Assembly: GCA_020160935.1 (NCBI GenBank)
Contig: JAIUPL010000001.1
Span: 310,001 to 374,000, forward strand
Direction: 5' to 3'
DNA: 64,000 bases
Origin: Bacteroidota bacterium
GTDB lineage: Bacteria > Bacteroidota > Bacteroidia > Chitinophagales > Saprospiraceae
The position numbers and the translations under genes are program-made. Below the pieces are notes generated by a model. That model did not search any database, was not told the DNA's origin, and worked only from the letters and a program-made list of their open reading frames with translations. How positions within the stretch are numbered: the first letter of the stretch is position 1; each line of letters starts with the position of its first letter. This document shows, piece by piece, positions 52,411 through 60,999 of this stretch.

Positions 52411-52908
52411 CTATTTATTCGCTTTGCCCGCCAACAACTGTAAATAAACGTTTTCCTTGTCACGCATCGTCTTTTCGTCCTCAGGAGATTTATCTCCATA
52501 TCCGATCATGTGCAACACGCCATGTACCATCACACGGTACAATTCCTGTAAAAAAGAAACACCATTGGTTTGCGCATTTTCGGCGACGCGCTCCGAACTG
52601 ATGTACATGTCGCCATACACGGCATCATCTTCCTGTGGGAAAGTGATAATGTCTGTATAGTAGTCGTGATCCAGGTATTCGATGTTCACTTGACGCAAAT
52701 ACTCATCCGAGCAGAATATATAGTTTACCTCATAAAAAGGTGTGTCTTCTTGTCTGGCCACATCGACGAGCCATTCCTTGATGAGCGATTCATCAGGGAT
52801 ATCAAACTGAACATCTTCAAAATGAAAAAACACCTCGTTTTCTTCGGGTGTTTCATCGGATGGAAATTCCGGAAATTCCATAACCAAATGGGCGGTAACA
52901 GGTGACAT
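52411..52908 (-). CDS. ybeY: Endoribonuclease YbeY
   Basis: 165 residues from the ATG at 52908; an ATG at 52881 and a GTG at 52932 are alternatives, but the GTG lies inside a hairpin. The metal site motif reads HGVLHMIGYGD, with Asp in place of the third His of the usual HGxLHLxGYDH. This replacement occurs in other Bacteroidota homologues as far as I recall. YbeY takes part in 16S rRNA 3'-end maturation and ribosome quality control. The OmpA-like gene follows after 30 nt. Confidence 0.93.
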   Translation of the reverse strand: MSPVTAHLVMEFPEFPSDETPEENEVFFHFEDVQFDIPDESLIKEWLVDVARQEDTPFYEVNYIFCSDEYLRQVNIEYLDHDYYTDIITFPQEDDAVYGDMYISSERVAENAQTNGVSFLQELYRVMVHGVLHMIGYGDKSPEDEKTMRDKENVYLQLLAGKANK

Positions 52909-52918
52909 TAAATAAAAA

Positions 52919-52965
52919 ACATGAGCCACCACAAATCCCGCTGAAAACGGGGTGATAGCTCATGT
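52919..52965 (-). terminator. Hairpin with U-tract just upstream of ybeY
   Basis: On the minus strand ACATGAGC pairs with GCTCATGT around inner stems (CACC/GGTG and CCCG/CGGG), then GTTTTTTATTTA follows, right before the ybeY ATG. It could be a second terminator of the RsbW-like gene or an attenuator in the ybeY leader. Confidence 0.6.
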
Positions 52966-52980
52966 CTTATCGAAAATAAA

Positions 52981-52996
52981 ATCGGGAAAACCCGAT
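52981..52996 (-). terminator. Terminator of the RsbW-like gene
   Basis: Stem ATCGGG / CCCGAT with a TTTT loop on the minus strand, followed by TTTATTTT. It lies 35 nt beyond the stop at 53031. Confidence 0.65.
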
Positions 52997-53030
52997 CAAA
53001 GATTGAATTCAAAAAGCAATGGCAGGTATC

Positions 53031-53435
53031 CTAAATTTTGAAACGCATTTCAACCGTACTGCCTCCGCGTGTAAACCGACATTCGTCGCTCAGGTTGCGC
53101 ATCAGGAAAATTCCCCGGCCGCCACATTTTTCAAGACACTCGTGATTGGTCGGATCAGGTACTTCCTGCGGATCGAATCCCGGGCCTTCATCCGAAACGC
53201 GGATGGAAAGGGCGTCTTTCTGATGGCGAAGGGAAATACTCACTGTTTTAGAACAGTCGCCACCATTTCCATGAAGAATGGCATTGGTCACTGCTTCTGT
53301 GAGACTGACAAGGATATTGCCATGAGTGCATGAAGAAAGTTTGTAGCGCGTTGCTACGTCATGTACAAATGGTTCGACTCTGGATACACTTTGGGGATCG
53401 GACGTAAGGGTAAGATTCGTGTGTAAGTCGCTCAT
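53031..53435 (-). CDS. RsbW-like ATP-binding protein (HATPase_c_2)
   Basis: 134 residues from the ATG at 53435 (MSDLHTNLTL); in-frame ATGs at 53468 and 53480 are alternatives. GHKL motifs are present: N box LTEAVTNAILHGN (about 45-57), G1 DEGPGFDP and G2 GGRGIFLM. This is the serine-kinase/anti-sigma type (RsbW, SpoIIAB). In Bacteroidota, which often lack sigma-B, such proteins usually act with PP2C phosphatases and STAS anti-anti-sigma proteins in partner-switching signalling. No such partner is adjacent. Confidence 0.88.
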   Translation of the reverse strand: MSDLHTNLTLTSDPQSVSRVEPFVHDVATRYKLSSCTHGNILVSLTEAVTNAILHGNGGDCSKTVSISLRHQKDALSIRVSDEGPGFDPQEVPDPTNHECLEKCGGRGIFLMRNLSDECRFTRGGSTVEMRFKI

Positions 53436-53914
53436 TCGCAAATTTTTGTTATCAAATCCGGCGCTCATTGTTGAATACATCTAAATCGGTTGGTGGGTTA
53501 AAAATGCGGGATGTATGAACAATCAGATTACCGGGTTGGGTTGACCGAACTTTCGGAAACCAGGCAGGATTAAAAATCACCTGAAAGGATAGGCTCATCC
53601 CTTCGCGATGAAAAGAGCTGCAATTTAAGATTTTGTTAATACTCGGCGCAAGAGGCAGCGCGAAAAAAGTTCCTATTTTTTTAGAAAAAGGCGCTTTTCA
53701 GACGTTTTTTGGTCGAAAAGTCACAGGATTAACATTTCCCGTTTGGAGCATTTAGTGTAAAAACACCAATACTGTACGCTGTGGCAACAAAAAGGAGAGA
53801 TGAGCAAATGATAAACATTCGTTAAGGGATTAAACATCGGGCCTGCTTCGTCGTCTTTTATCAAACAACCATCAAACAGGTAATTGCTCATTCATACGCG
53901 ACTATAACAACGAC
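53436..53914. other. 479-bp gap upstream of the DUF1800 gene
   Basis: No gene is convincing in this divergent gap. I see no exact TAnnTTTG box close to either flanking start, no long inverted repeat and no DnaA or ParB site. It presumably holds the promoters of both flanking genes. Confidence 0.4.
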
Positions 53915-55345
53915 ATGGAGAAAAAGATGCAAAAACTAAAACATTTGCTCTGGCGAATGGGCTATGGGCCCCGTACGCAAAGTTGGAACAAATGGATGGC
54001 GCTTCCTGAAAATGCCTGGTGGCCCAAAATGAAAGACGATTCGGCCACCGAGCCGGAGTATTTCGATATTGCCGACAGCGCCGTAAAAGGGCTCCTTATG
54101 GGCATTGGAGAAATAGGGCGCATGGAGCGCCGCGAACTCGATCAGGCTGAAAAAAAACGTCTTCGCGAGCAAAGCCGCGACGACCTGCGCAACCTCAACC
54201 TGCTCTGGCTGGAAGAAATGACCCGCACGCAGGCCCAACTGCGGGAAAAAATGGCTCTTTTCTGGCATGGCCACTTTGCCAGCCGTAATATCAATATTCT
54301 GTACCAGCAGCAATTGCTGCATATCATCCGGCAAAATGCACTGGGCAATTTTCGCGACTTGTTGCGAGGCGTGTCCAAAAGTGCCGCGATGATCGCTTTC
54401 CTCAACAACCAACAGAATAAAAAGCAGCATCCGAATGAAAACTTCGCCCGGGAAGTCATGGAACTTTTCACCATGGGCCGCGGCCACTACACCGAACACG
54501 ATGTAAAAGAGGCTGCACGCGCTTTCACCGGCTGGAGTTTCAAACTCAATGGCGATTTTGTTTTCAGGGCTTTTGACCACGATAAGGATGAAAAAACGGT
54601 GTTGGGCAAATCCGGCAAATTTGATGGCGACGACATCATCGATATCCTGCTTGAAAAACGCGAAACGGCGTATTTCATCGCCCGAAAGGCCTATAAATTC
54701 TTTGTCAACGATACCCTGATACCCGAAGAACGAATTAAATGGCTGGGCGACCGTTTCTATGATTCGGACTATAAAATCCTGCGCTTGCTCGAAGACATCG
54801 TTCGCAGCGACTGGTTTTATGCACCTGAAAATATGGGCAACCGCATCAAATCGCCGATAGAATACTGGGTTGGTATTCGGCGCGTACTGCCCATGGAACT
54901 GGATGCCCCGGAAGTGCAGTTGAAATTACAACACGCGCTCGATCAAACCCTGTTTTTTCCACCCAATGTAGCCGGGTGGCCAGGCGGAAAAGCCTGGATC
55001 GACAGTAGTTCGCTGATGCTTCGGCTTCGTATTCCCCAACTCATCGTAGACAAAGGCGATCTGGATGTGGAAACCAAAGACGACGACGATCAGCAAATGG
55101 GCATGAGGAAAGCAAATCAGCGACGTTTGTTGTCGGCCGATGTAGACTGGCAACCGGTGCTGAAACAATTTTCAACCCTGAAAGAAGATAATATCATATC
55201 GGCCCTTGCTGAATATTTGTGGCAAACTGATTCAAAAGTGCCCTTGAACGTGCTCGAAGAATATACCGATCGGCATAACAAGGAAAATCATATCAAAACG
55301 GCTATGATTCGCCTAATGGCAACGCCGGAATATCAATTGTGCTAA
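53915..55345 (+). CDS. DUF1800 family protein
   Basis: A 476-residue protein with the DUF1800 signatures: REKMALFWHGHFASR (about 109-123), FAREVMELFTMGRGHYTEHDVKEAARAFTGW (about 173-203) and PPNVAGWPGGKAWIDS (about 348-363). No signal peptide is visible with the ATG at 53915; an ATG at 53927 is also possible. DUF1800 genes are nearly always followed by DUF1501 genes, as here (12 nt apart). The pair occurs across Bacteroidota, Planctomycetes and others; its function is not known. Confidence 0.92.
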   Translation: MEKKMQKLKHLLWRMGYGPRTQSWNKWMALPENAWWPKMKDDSATEPEYFDIADSAVKGLLMGIGEIGRMERRELDQAEKKRLREQSRDDLRNLNLLWLEEMTRTQAQLREKMALFWHGHFASRNINILYQQQLLHIIRQNALGNFRDLLRGVSKSAAMIAFLNNQQNKKQHPNENFAREVMELFTMGRGHYTEHDVKEAARAFTGWSFKLNGDFVFRAFDHDKDEKTVLGKSGKFDGDDIIDILLEKRETAYFIARKAYKFFVNDTLIPEERIKWLGDRFYDSDYKILRLLEDIVRSDWFYAPENMGNRIKSPIEYWVGIRRVLPMELDAPEVQLKLQHALDQTLFFPPNVAGWPGGKAWIDSSSLMLRLRIPQLIVDKGDLDVETKDDDDQQMGMRKANQRRLLSADVDWQPVLKQFSTLKEDNIISALAEYLWQTDSKVPLNVLEEYTDRHNKENHIKTAMIRLMATPEYQLC

Positions 55346-55357
55346 TATTCTTTCCAT

Positions 55358-56551
55358 ATGCTGATTAAAAGAAGAGATTTCCTCAAAGCAGGTTCCCTGG
55401 CAACGGCTTCGCTGTTTGTACCCCAGTTTTTGAAAGCGGTGGAAGGGAGAAATACCATTGCCTCAAAAGGCAAAGCACTTGTTGTGCTCCAGTTGAGCGG
55501 CGGAAATGACGGCCTCAATACTGTCATTCCCGTACGTAACGACATTTATTACAAAGAACGCAAACGCATTGCTGTTCCACGTGAAACATCGCTGGCCTTG
55601 GGTACCGAAGCAGGTTTGCACCCGGTGCTGACCGCCCTGAAAAACGCATATGACCAGGGTGAAATGGCGGTACTCAACAGTGTAGGTTACCCCAACCCCG
55701 ATCGCTCTCATTTCAGAAGTATGGATATCTGGCATTCGGCCAGCGCCGCTAACGAATACTGGCAAACGGGCTGGATTGGTCGTTACCTGGATGCCCAATG
55801 TACCGGGCGGCCATTGGCAGCCATTGAAATAGACGATACCCTGAGTTTTGCGCTCAAGGGGGAACAGCGAAAAGGCCTGGCATTGCAGGATCCAAAACGC
55901 TTGTACGATAGTGCACATAGCCAGTATTTTGCCGATTATTCAGCCGCTTACCAGCAAACCGAATCAGAGGCTCCAGTGGCCTATTTGTATAAAACCATGG
56001 CTGAAACGCTTTCGTCGGCCGATTATTTGTACGAACAAAGCAGGCGCAAACCAGCCTCCTCTGCATACCCTTCGACCGGGCTGGGCAAACAACTGAAAAC
56101 GATTGCCTCGCTGATACTGGCCGATACTGATACCTCCGTTTATTACGTATCGCTGGGCAGTTTTGATACGCATATCAACCAGGAAGGTCAGCAAAAACGT
56201 CTTTTTCAGGAAATGAACGATGCGCTGGCTGCATTTATCAAGGACATGAAAGCCAATGGTAAATGGAATGATGTGCTGCTGACCACTTTTTCCGAATTTG
56301 GCCGGCGCGTTTCACAAAATGCCTCCGGCGGCACCGATCATGGCACGGCTAATAACATGATTTTTCTGGGAGGTGCACTTCGGGAAAAAGGACTCTTGAA
56401 TCCATTGCCCGATCTGGCAGACCTGGACGAAGGTGACTTGAAATACCGGATAGATTTCAGGCAGGTATATGCCACTTTACTGCAGGGCTGGCTGGATGCA
56501 GATGCGGAAAAAGTGCTGGGGCGCAAGTTTGACCTGCTTCGTTTCGTCTGA
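55358..56551 (+). CDS. DUF1501 family protein, Tat-exported
   Basis: A 397-residue protein with a twin-arginine signal at the start (KRRDFLKAGSLATASLF). The family core resembles alkaline-phosphatase-fold sulfatases: VVLQLSGGNDGLNTVIP, then DRSHFRSMDIWHSA, SFDTHINQEGQQ and TFSEFGRRVSQNASGGTDHGTANNM. It is paired with DUF1800 upstream. parS site 3 lies within codons 72-77 region (55573-55588). The stop at 56551 directly abuts the end of dprA on the other strand. Confidence 0.92.
   Translation: MLIKRRDFLKAGSLATASLFVPQFLKAVEGRNTIASKGKALVVLQLSGGNDGLNTVIPVRNDIYYKERKRIAVPRETSLALGTEAGLHPVLTALKNAYDQGEMAVLNSVGYPNPDRSHFRSMDIWHSASAANEYWQTGWIGRYLDAQCTGRPLAAIEIDDTLSFALKGEQRKGLALQDPKRLYDSAHSQYFADYSAAYQQTESEAPVAYLYKTMAETLSSADYLYEQSRRKPASSAYPSTGLGKQLKTIASLILADTDTSVYYVSLGSFDTHINQEGQQKRLFQEMNDALAAFIKDMKANGKWNDVLLTTFSEFGRRVSQNASGGTDHGTANNMIFLGGALREKGLLNPLPDLADLDEGDLKYRIDFRQVYATLLQGWLDADAEKVLGRKFDLLRFV
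55573..55588. promoter_or_regulatory. parS: parS site 3, inside the DUF1501 gene
   Basis: TGTTCCACGTGAAACA, an exact match to TGTTNCACGTGNAACA and the classical B. subtilis-type half-site combination. It is about 10 kb from the DnaA-box cluster. Confidence 0.88.
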
Positions 56552-57658
56552 TCAAGCCATCACAATATATCTTTTTCCGGGCAGGGTGCGAATGGCGCCT
56601 TTAAATTCTAACCCAAGAAGTGCGGATGCCAGTTCGCCCGGCGGCATCTGCATGGAGAGCGTAAGTTGATCGATGGCAATTTCCGGGTGCTGTTTTATTT
56701 TTTCGAGCAGGCTGGATTCTTGCAGCGACAGATCGAGCAATAATTGTGTTTGGCGCGGGTTGGTTTTGCCAAATTCTTCCCAGCCCATCGATTCTGCCAC
56801 ATCGGCGGCCGACATAGTAAGCCGGGCGCTACCATTTTGAATGAGGTAATTGCAGCCAATGCTTTTCGAATCATTCGTTCGGCCAGGTATGGCAAAAAGG
56901 TCGCGCGCGTAATCGACGGCCAGTTGGGCCGAAATCATGGAGCCACCGGAGGCGGCAGTTTCAATGACGATCAGGGCATCACACATGCCTGCAATGATTC
57001 TGTTGCGCATTGGAAAATGTTCGCGGTCTGGCTTGGCACTGTGGATATATTCGGTGAGCAGCCCCCCATTTTCCAGCATTTTCAGCGCGATACTCCTATG
57101 CTGGCTCGGATATATACTTCCGAGCCCGTGGCCCAGGATACCAATATTGGGCACTTGTAATGCACATGCCTGGCGATGCGCCGAAATATCAATGCCATAT
57201 GCTAAACCGCTAATAATCAATGTGTTATATGGTTTAAGGCTCTCCACCATTTCTTCACAGGCAGATTTTCCGTAATCGCTGGGCTGTCGGGTGCCTACAA
57301 TGGCTACGATGCGTTCATGGTTGAGCAGTTGAATGGCCGAACCCTTGAAGAAAAGCAAAACCGGGCCATCGGGACACTGTTTCAACCTGAAAGGATAGTG
57401 TTCGTCTGTATAGAAAACAGCCTCCACGCCGTTTTTTTCCATAAAAACCATTTCCTGTTCTGCGGATGGCAATACAGACGAATGAAGAATGGAATTGGTG
57501 ACTACCGAACCAATGCCCGGTATTTTGAGCAATTCCCGGCGGGAAGCCCTGAAAACGGCTTCGGCGCTACCGCAATAACTGACAAGATTTTTGGCCGTCA
57601 TAGCGCCTACCTGAGGCACGAGGGTAAGCGCTATTTGGTATAGCAGATTATCAGACAT
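56552..57658 (-). CDS. dprA: DNA-processing protein DprA
   Basis: A 368-residue protein with an N-terminal helix-hairpin-helix/SAM-like region (about 10-60; LLKIPGIGSVV), the Rossmann DprA domain (about 75-290; VAIVGTRQPSDYG, ISGLAYGIDISAH, FPMRNRIIAG, IPGR) and a C-terminal winged helix (about 305-368). DprA loads RecA onto incoming single-stranded DNA in natural transformation. It is convergent with the DUF1501 gene with no spacer. Confidence 0.94.
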   Translation of the reverse strand: MSDNLLYQIALTLVPQVGAMTAKNLVSYCGSAEAVFRASRRELLKIPGIGSVVTNSILHSSVLPSAEQEMVFMEKNGVEAVFYTDEHYPFRLKQCPDGPVLLFFKGSAIQLLNHERIVAIVGTRQPSDYGKSACEEMVESLKPYNTLIISGLAYGIDISAHRQACALQVPNIGILGHGLGSIYPSQHRSIALKMLENGGLLTEYIHSAKPDREHFPMRNRIIAGMCDALIVIETAASGGSMISAQLAVDYARDLFAIPGRTNDSKSIGCNYLIQNGSARLTMSAADVAESMGWEEFGKTNPRQTQLLLDLSLQESSLLEKIKQHPEIAIDQLTLSMQMPPGELASALLGLEFKGAIRTLPGKRYIVMA

Positions 57659-57750
57659 AAATTTTGGAGTATGAAGCGTGATGATAACGGGATACTGTCT
57701 TTTTTTCCCGTAGTTTTATCCCGTAAAAATAAGAAATCAAGCGTTTAACC

Positions 57751-58383
57751 ATGAAACTCCCACGCATTGAATCTTTGATTATTCTGGTTTTTTTGGGTTG
57801 TGTGGTGCTTTGGGGCATTTCAAAATGCTCTTCCCGTCGTTCTGACCTGGTTCGGCGTGTCAGTGAAACAAGCGATGAGGAAAATGAAGACAGGCCCGTA
57901 CGGCACGACACCATTCGCGTCCCAACTACTACCACCGCTTCGGAAACACCTCAAATGCCAAACCCCAGCCCTAAACCGGTAGAACATAGCACCCCGGCTA
58001 CAACAACGCCCTCGCCTTCCACCATACCTGGCACACGTCCTTCGCGCCCGACACTGAGCAATGAAACACAGCCCAAACCTGCCGCGCCGGCCACGACTGG
58101 CAGCAGCACAAGCAGTGCAAAATACTCCAGTCTGTATGTGACCATCGACGGTCTCAAACTGCGCAAACAACCGGGCTTGAAAGGCGAAGTTGTGGCTACG
58201 CTGGAATTGTATGAAGAAGTGTACTTTCTGAACAAAAAAAGCGAGAAAGCCGAAGAAATCAGCCTGGGCCTTGAAAAAGTGACCGATCACTGGGTAAAAG
58301 TGCGCACCAAGTCGGGCAAGGAAGGCTGGGTATTCGGCGCGGGTGTGCACTACTACAAAATGAAACGAAAAGGAGTCCTGTAA
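57751..58383 (+). CDS. Membrane-anchored bacterial SH3 domain protein
   Basis: 210 residues: an N-terminal membrane helix (about 8-25; LIILVFLGCVVLWGI), a charged stretch, a Thr/Pro/Ser-rich linker (about 60-115), and a C-terminal SH3_3-type domain (about 120-205; LYVTIDGLKLRKQPG, GKEGWVFGAGVHYY). Such domains usually bind peptidoglycan or cell-wall peptides in the periplasm. The stop is followed at once by the ATG of the VanZ-like gene, so it heads a three-gene operon. Confidence 0.83.
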   Translation: MKLPRIESLIILVFLGCVVLWGISKCSSRRSDLVRRVSETSDEENEDRPVRHDTIRVPTTTTASETPQMPNPSPKPVEHSTPATTTPSPSTIPGTRPSRPTLSNETQPKPAAPATTGSSTSSAKYSSLYVTIDGLKLRKQPGLKGEVVATLELYEEVYFLNKKSEKAEEISLGLEKVTDHWVKVRTKSGKEGWVFGAGVHYYKMKRKGVL

Positions 58384-58767
58384 ATGATGAAGGCTTACTG
58401 GCCGGCACTGCTGTGGCTGGTGATTATTACTATTCTTTCCGTGATGCCCAATGTGCAACTGCCATCGTTCAACCTGTTTTCGATGGACAAACTGGCGCAT
58501 GCGGGCGTTTATGGAATATTTACCTGGCTATTATTGCGCGGATATGAGAAGTTCAAGGGGACGCCAGGAAACAGGATTTTTGTCATAATCACCTGTATTT
58601 CAATATTTTACGGTGTTTTGATGGAGTTTGTGCAATTTGCATTTATTCCAGGCCGTTTTTATGAAATCGACGACATGCTGGCCAATGCATTTGGCAGCAT
58701 AGTTGGACTTGCATTTTTCAGAACTCTATTTTACAAGAAGTACATTCATTCAAATAAACACGAATAA
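58384..58767 (+). CDS. VanZ-like membrane protein
   Basis: A 127-residue protein with four membrane helices and the VanZ-family motifs MDKLAHAGVYGIFTWLL (about 35-51) and EFVQFAFIPGRFYEIDDMLANAFGSIVG (about 80-107). VanZ-family proteins are small integral membrane proteins, one linked to teicoplanin resistance; most have no known role. The ATG directly follows the stop of the SH3 gene. Confidence 0.9.
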   Translation: MMKAYWPALLWLVIITILSVMPNVQLPSFNLFSMDKLAHAGVYGIFTWLLLRGYEKFKGTPGNRIFVIITCISIFYGVLMEFVQFAFIPGRFYEIDDMLANAFGSIVGLAFFRTLFYKKYIHSNKHE

Positions 58768-58773
58768 AAAGGC

Positions 58774-59310
58774 ATGGCACTCATTTTACCCTGTCATGGA
58801 ATTGTTCCGCAAATAGGCGAAGACTGTTTTCTGGCCGAAAATGCCACCATCGTGGGCGATGTGGTGCTGGGCGATCAGTGCTCGGTGTGGTTTCAGGCTG
58901 TTCTGCGCGGCGATGTCAATTTTATCCGTATCGGCAACAAGGTTAATATTCAGGATGGCGCCATCCTGCATTGCACCTACCAGAAATGCGGCACGACCAT
59001 TGGCAACAACGTAAGCATCGGCCACCGCGCGTTGGTGCATGGCTGTACGCTGCACGACAATGTACTCATCGGGATGGGGGCCATTGTAATGGACGAGGCC
59101 GTGGTCGAAGAAAACTGCCTGATTGCTGCCGGCGCCGTGGTGCTGGAAAAAACGGTATGCCATGCAGGCGGTGTATATGCGGGTGTTCCTGCGCGACGGG
59201 TAAAAGAAATGACACCCGAACTTTTTAAAGGTGAGGTGCTGCGCATTGCCAACAACTACGTGTTTTACTCCAGTTGGTTTAAAGGTGGAGACAATACTTC
59301 AAAACTTTAG
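58774..59310 (+). CDS. Gamma-carbonic anhydrase family protein (left-handed beta-helix)
   Basis: A 178-residue hexapeptide-repeat protein. The metal-binding histidines are in GAILHCTYQ, SIGHRALVHGC (two His), consistent with the Cam/YrdA/PaaY family. The repeats run from about 15 to 140 and a helix closes the trimer. Activity may be carbonic anhydrase or thioesterase-like; sequence alone does not decide. It follows VanZ by 6 nt and its end overlaps the convergent GT39 gene by 12 nt. Confidence 0.9.
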   Translation: MALILPCHGIVPQIGEDCFLAENATIVGDVVLGDQCSVWFQAVLRGDVNFIRIGNKVNIQDGAILHCTYQKCGTTIGNNVSIGHRALVHGCTLHDNVLIGMGAIVMDEAVVEENCLIAAGAVVLEKTVCHAGGVYAGVPARRVKEMTPELFKGEVLRIANNYVFYSSWFKGGDNTSKL

Positions 59311-60999
59311 TAACCACACGGGTTCGAGGCTTTCCATACGTGTTGCGGGGTTCAAAAAACGCCCGTTGAGCAAAGCCACCTGAAAATGGCCCATTTCATA
59401 CACCATTTCATAGGGAATTTGCGCCCGATCGATTTCCTGCTTGCCTTTTTGGTTGGTGTACACCCAAAGATGGCCTGAATCCTGTACTATTTGGCGTATT
59501 TGCGCAGTGCTGTCGATTCGCTGCGTAATAGTTTGGCTGTAAAAATCGAGTGCGTGGCCATGCCGCTTGAAAAAGGCTACCCGATCCTTAGGTATACCTG
59601 CATTTTCAATATACTGCCCGATCTTGGAAGTGCTTTGAAAGGGGAGTAAATGCGGATAAAAGTGAAAATTCAGTACAAAACCTGCCAGCAGAGAAACCAT
59701 TACACCTCGTTGTACCAACTGATCGGAAGAAATGTGCAAGGGATTCTTAGTGATTTTAAACAGCAGAAAAAACGTTCCGGCCATCAGTACCAGCCAGGCC
59801 ATTACATTTCCCGGAAAAACAAACCCAACCAGCAGAAATGCCGTCGTCAGCGCGAGTAAAAACGTAAAATAGCCTACCCAAACGCCGAAAATAGGCGCAC
59901 GATCCTCTTTTTTCCCTGCATTCAACCAATGCGCTACCATAACCGCTGCCCAGGGCAGGGTGATAAATATGTAGTGCGGCAATTTGTATTTCGATAAAGA
60001 AAGGGCGATAAACGTGAGCAAAAAACCGCCCAGCGAAAATGCTTCCGGCATTTGCGCTATCCGAAAATGAAATATTTTTTGCCAGGCCTGCCTTATCGAA
60101 TACAGCAAAGCCGCCGGAACCAGCAATACCCAGGGCAAAAACGCCCAAAGGTACACGTGCAGGAAATAAAACGGTCCAGCGTTGTTGCGCCATACGTTGT
60201 TGCCCGTGATCCGGCCAAAACTTTGTTCCCAGAAGTAAAAATAGAGTCCGGACGTACTGATTCGGTCGTTGACGGCCTTTTCCGGATGTAAATCAAACTG
60301 ATGATACAGGCCCCAGCACATGGGTAGCAGCACCAGGGCTGTTATAACAAGGCCGAGCAGCCATTGCCAGCGAAAAATATTGACCCAGTCACGCTGCAGC
60401 AGCAAATGCGTCCCGATGGCCAGTATGGGCATCACCAGCCCGATGGGGCCTTTAGCCAGCATGGCGCAGCCAATCCAGAAAAATGCACCCAGGAGGTTTT
60501 TCCAGCGCAGTTTTTCCAGGTATGCCGCCAGTTGCCACACCGCCAGCGAAGTTGTACCCAGCAAGAGTGTGTCGGTGCGTACATCGTTGCAAAGTACTAT
60601 AAAACCCATGCAGGAAGCCAGGATAAATGCAGCTTGCCGCGCCGTCTGTTGCTTGTAAAAAATCAGGCAAAATCGATATATCGCATACACGCCGGCCAAT
60701 GCGCCGAGCACTGAAGGCAGTTTATATGCCCAGGTTTTTAAACCAAACAGGAGGAAAGAAGCAGCAGATGTCCAGAACAAGAGCGGCGGCTTGTCTAAAT
60801 AATCTGCTAACCGGTGTTTGACCTCCAGCCACGACCCGTTGCGGCTCATTTCCATGGCAATCGAGGCATACTGTGATGCATCCACATCCATCACGTCGAG
60901 CCACAAGCCGCGCAACAGCACAGCCATGAATGCTGCACCCAGCCATATCCAGGGGTTTCTGTAGAATTGAGAATCGTTCATCGCCGCGAAGTTCGTCAT
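59299..60999 (-). CDS. GT39/ArnT-like membrane glycosyltransferase
   Basis: 566 residues from the ATG at 60999 (MTNFAAMNDSQFYR), with about 12 membrane helices. The N-terminal loop carries the acidic pair typical of the GT-C fold (VMDVDASQYASIAMEM) and LADYLDKPPLLFW (the DKPP motif of ArnT-like enzymes). These enzymes move a sugar from a polyprenyl-phosphate donor to lipid A, protein or another acceptor on the periplasmic side. Its ATG overlaps the stop of the GH2 gene (TGATG), so translation is coupled. The acceptor is unknown. Confidence 0.88.
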   Translation of the reverse strand: MTNFAAMNDSQFYRNPWIWLGAAFMAVLLRGLWLDVMDVDASQYASIAMEMSRNGSWLEVKHRLADYLDKPPLLFWTSAASFLLFGLKTWAYKLPSVLGALAGVYAIYRFCLIFYKQQTARQAAFILASCMGFIVLCNDVRTDTLLLGTTSLAVWQLAAYLEKLRWKNLLGAFFWIGCAMLAKGPIGLVMPILAIGTHLLLQRDWVNIFRWQWLLGLVITALVLLPMCWGLYHQFDLHPEKAVNDRISTSGLYFYFWEQSFGRITGNNVWRNNAGPFYFLHVYLWAFLPWVLLVPAALLYSIRQAWQKIFHFRIAQMPEAFSLGGFLLTFIALSLSKYKLPHYIFITLPWAAVMVAHWLNAGKKEDRAPIFGVWVGYFTFLLALTTAFLLVGFVFPGNVMAWLVLMAGTFFLLFKITKNPLHISSDQLVQRGVMVSLLAGFVLNFHFYPHLLPFQSTSKIGQYIENAGIPKDRVAFFKRHGHALDFYSQTITQRIDSTAQIRQIVQDSGHLWVYTNQKGKQEIDRAQIPYEMVYEMGHFQVALLNGRFLNPATRMESLEPVWLLKF

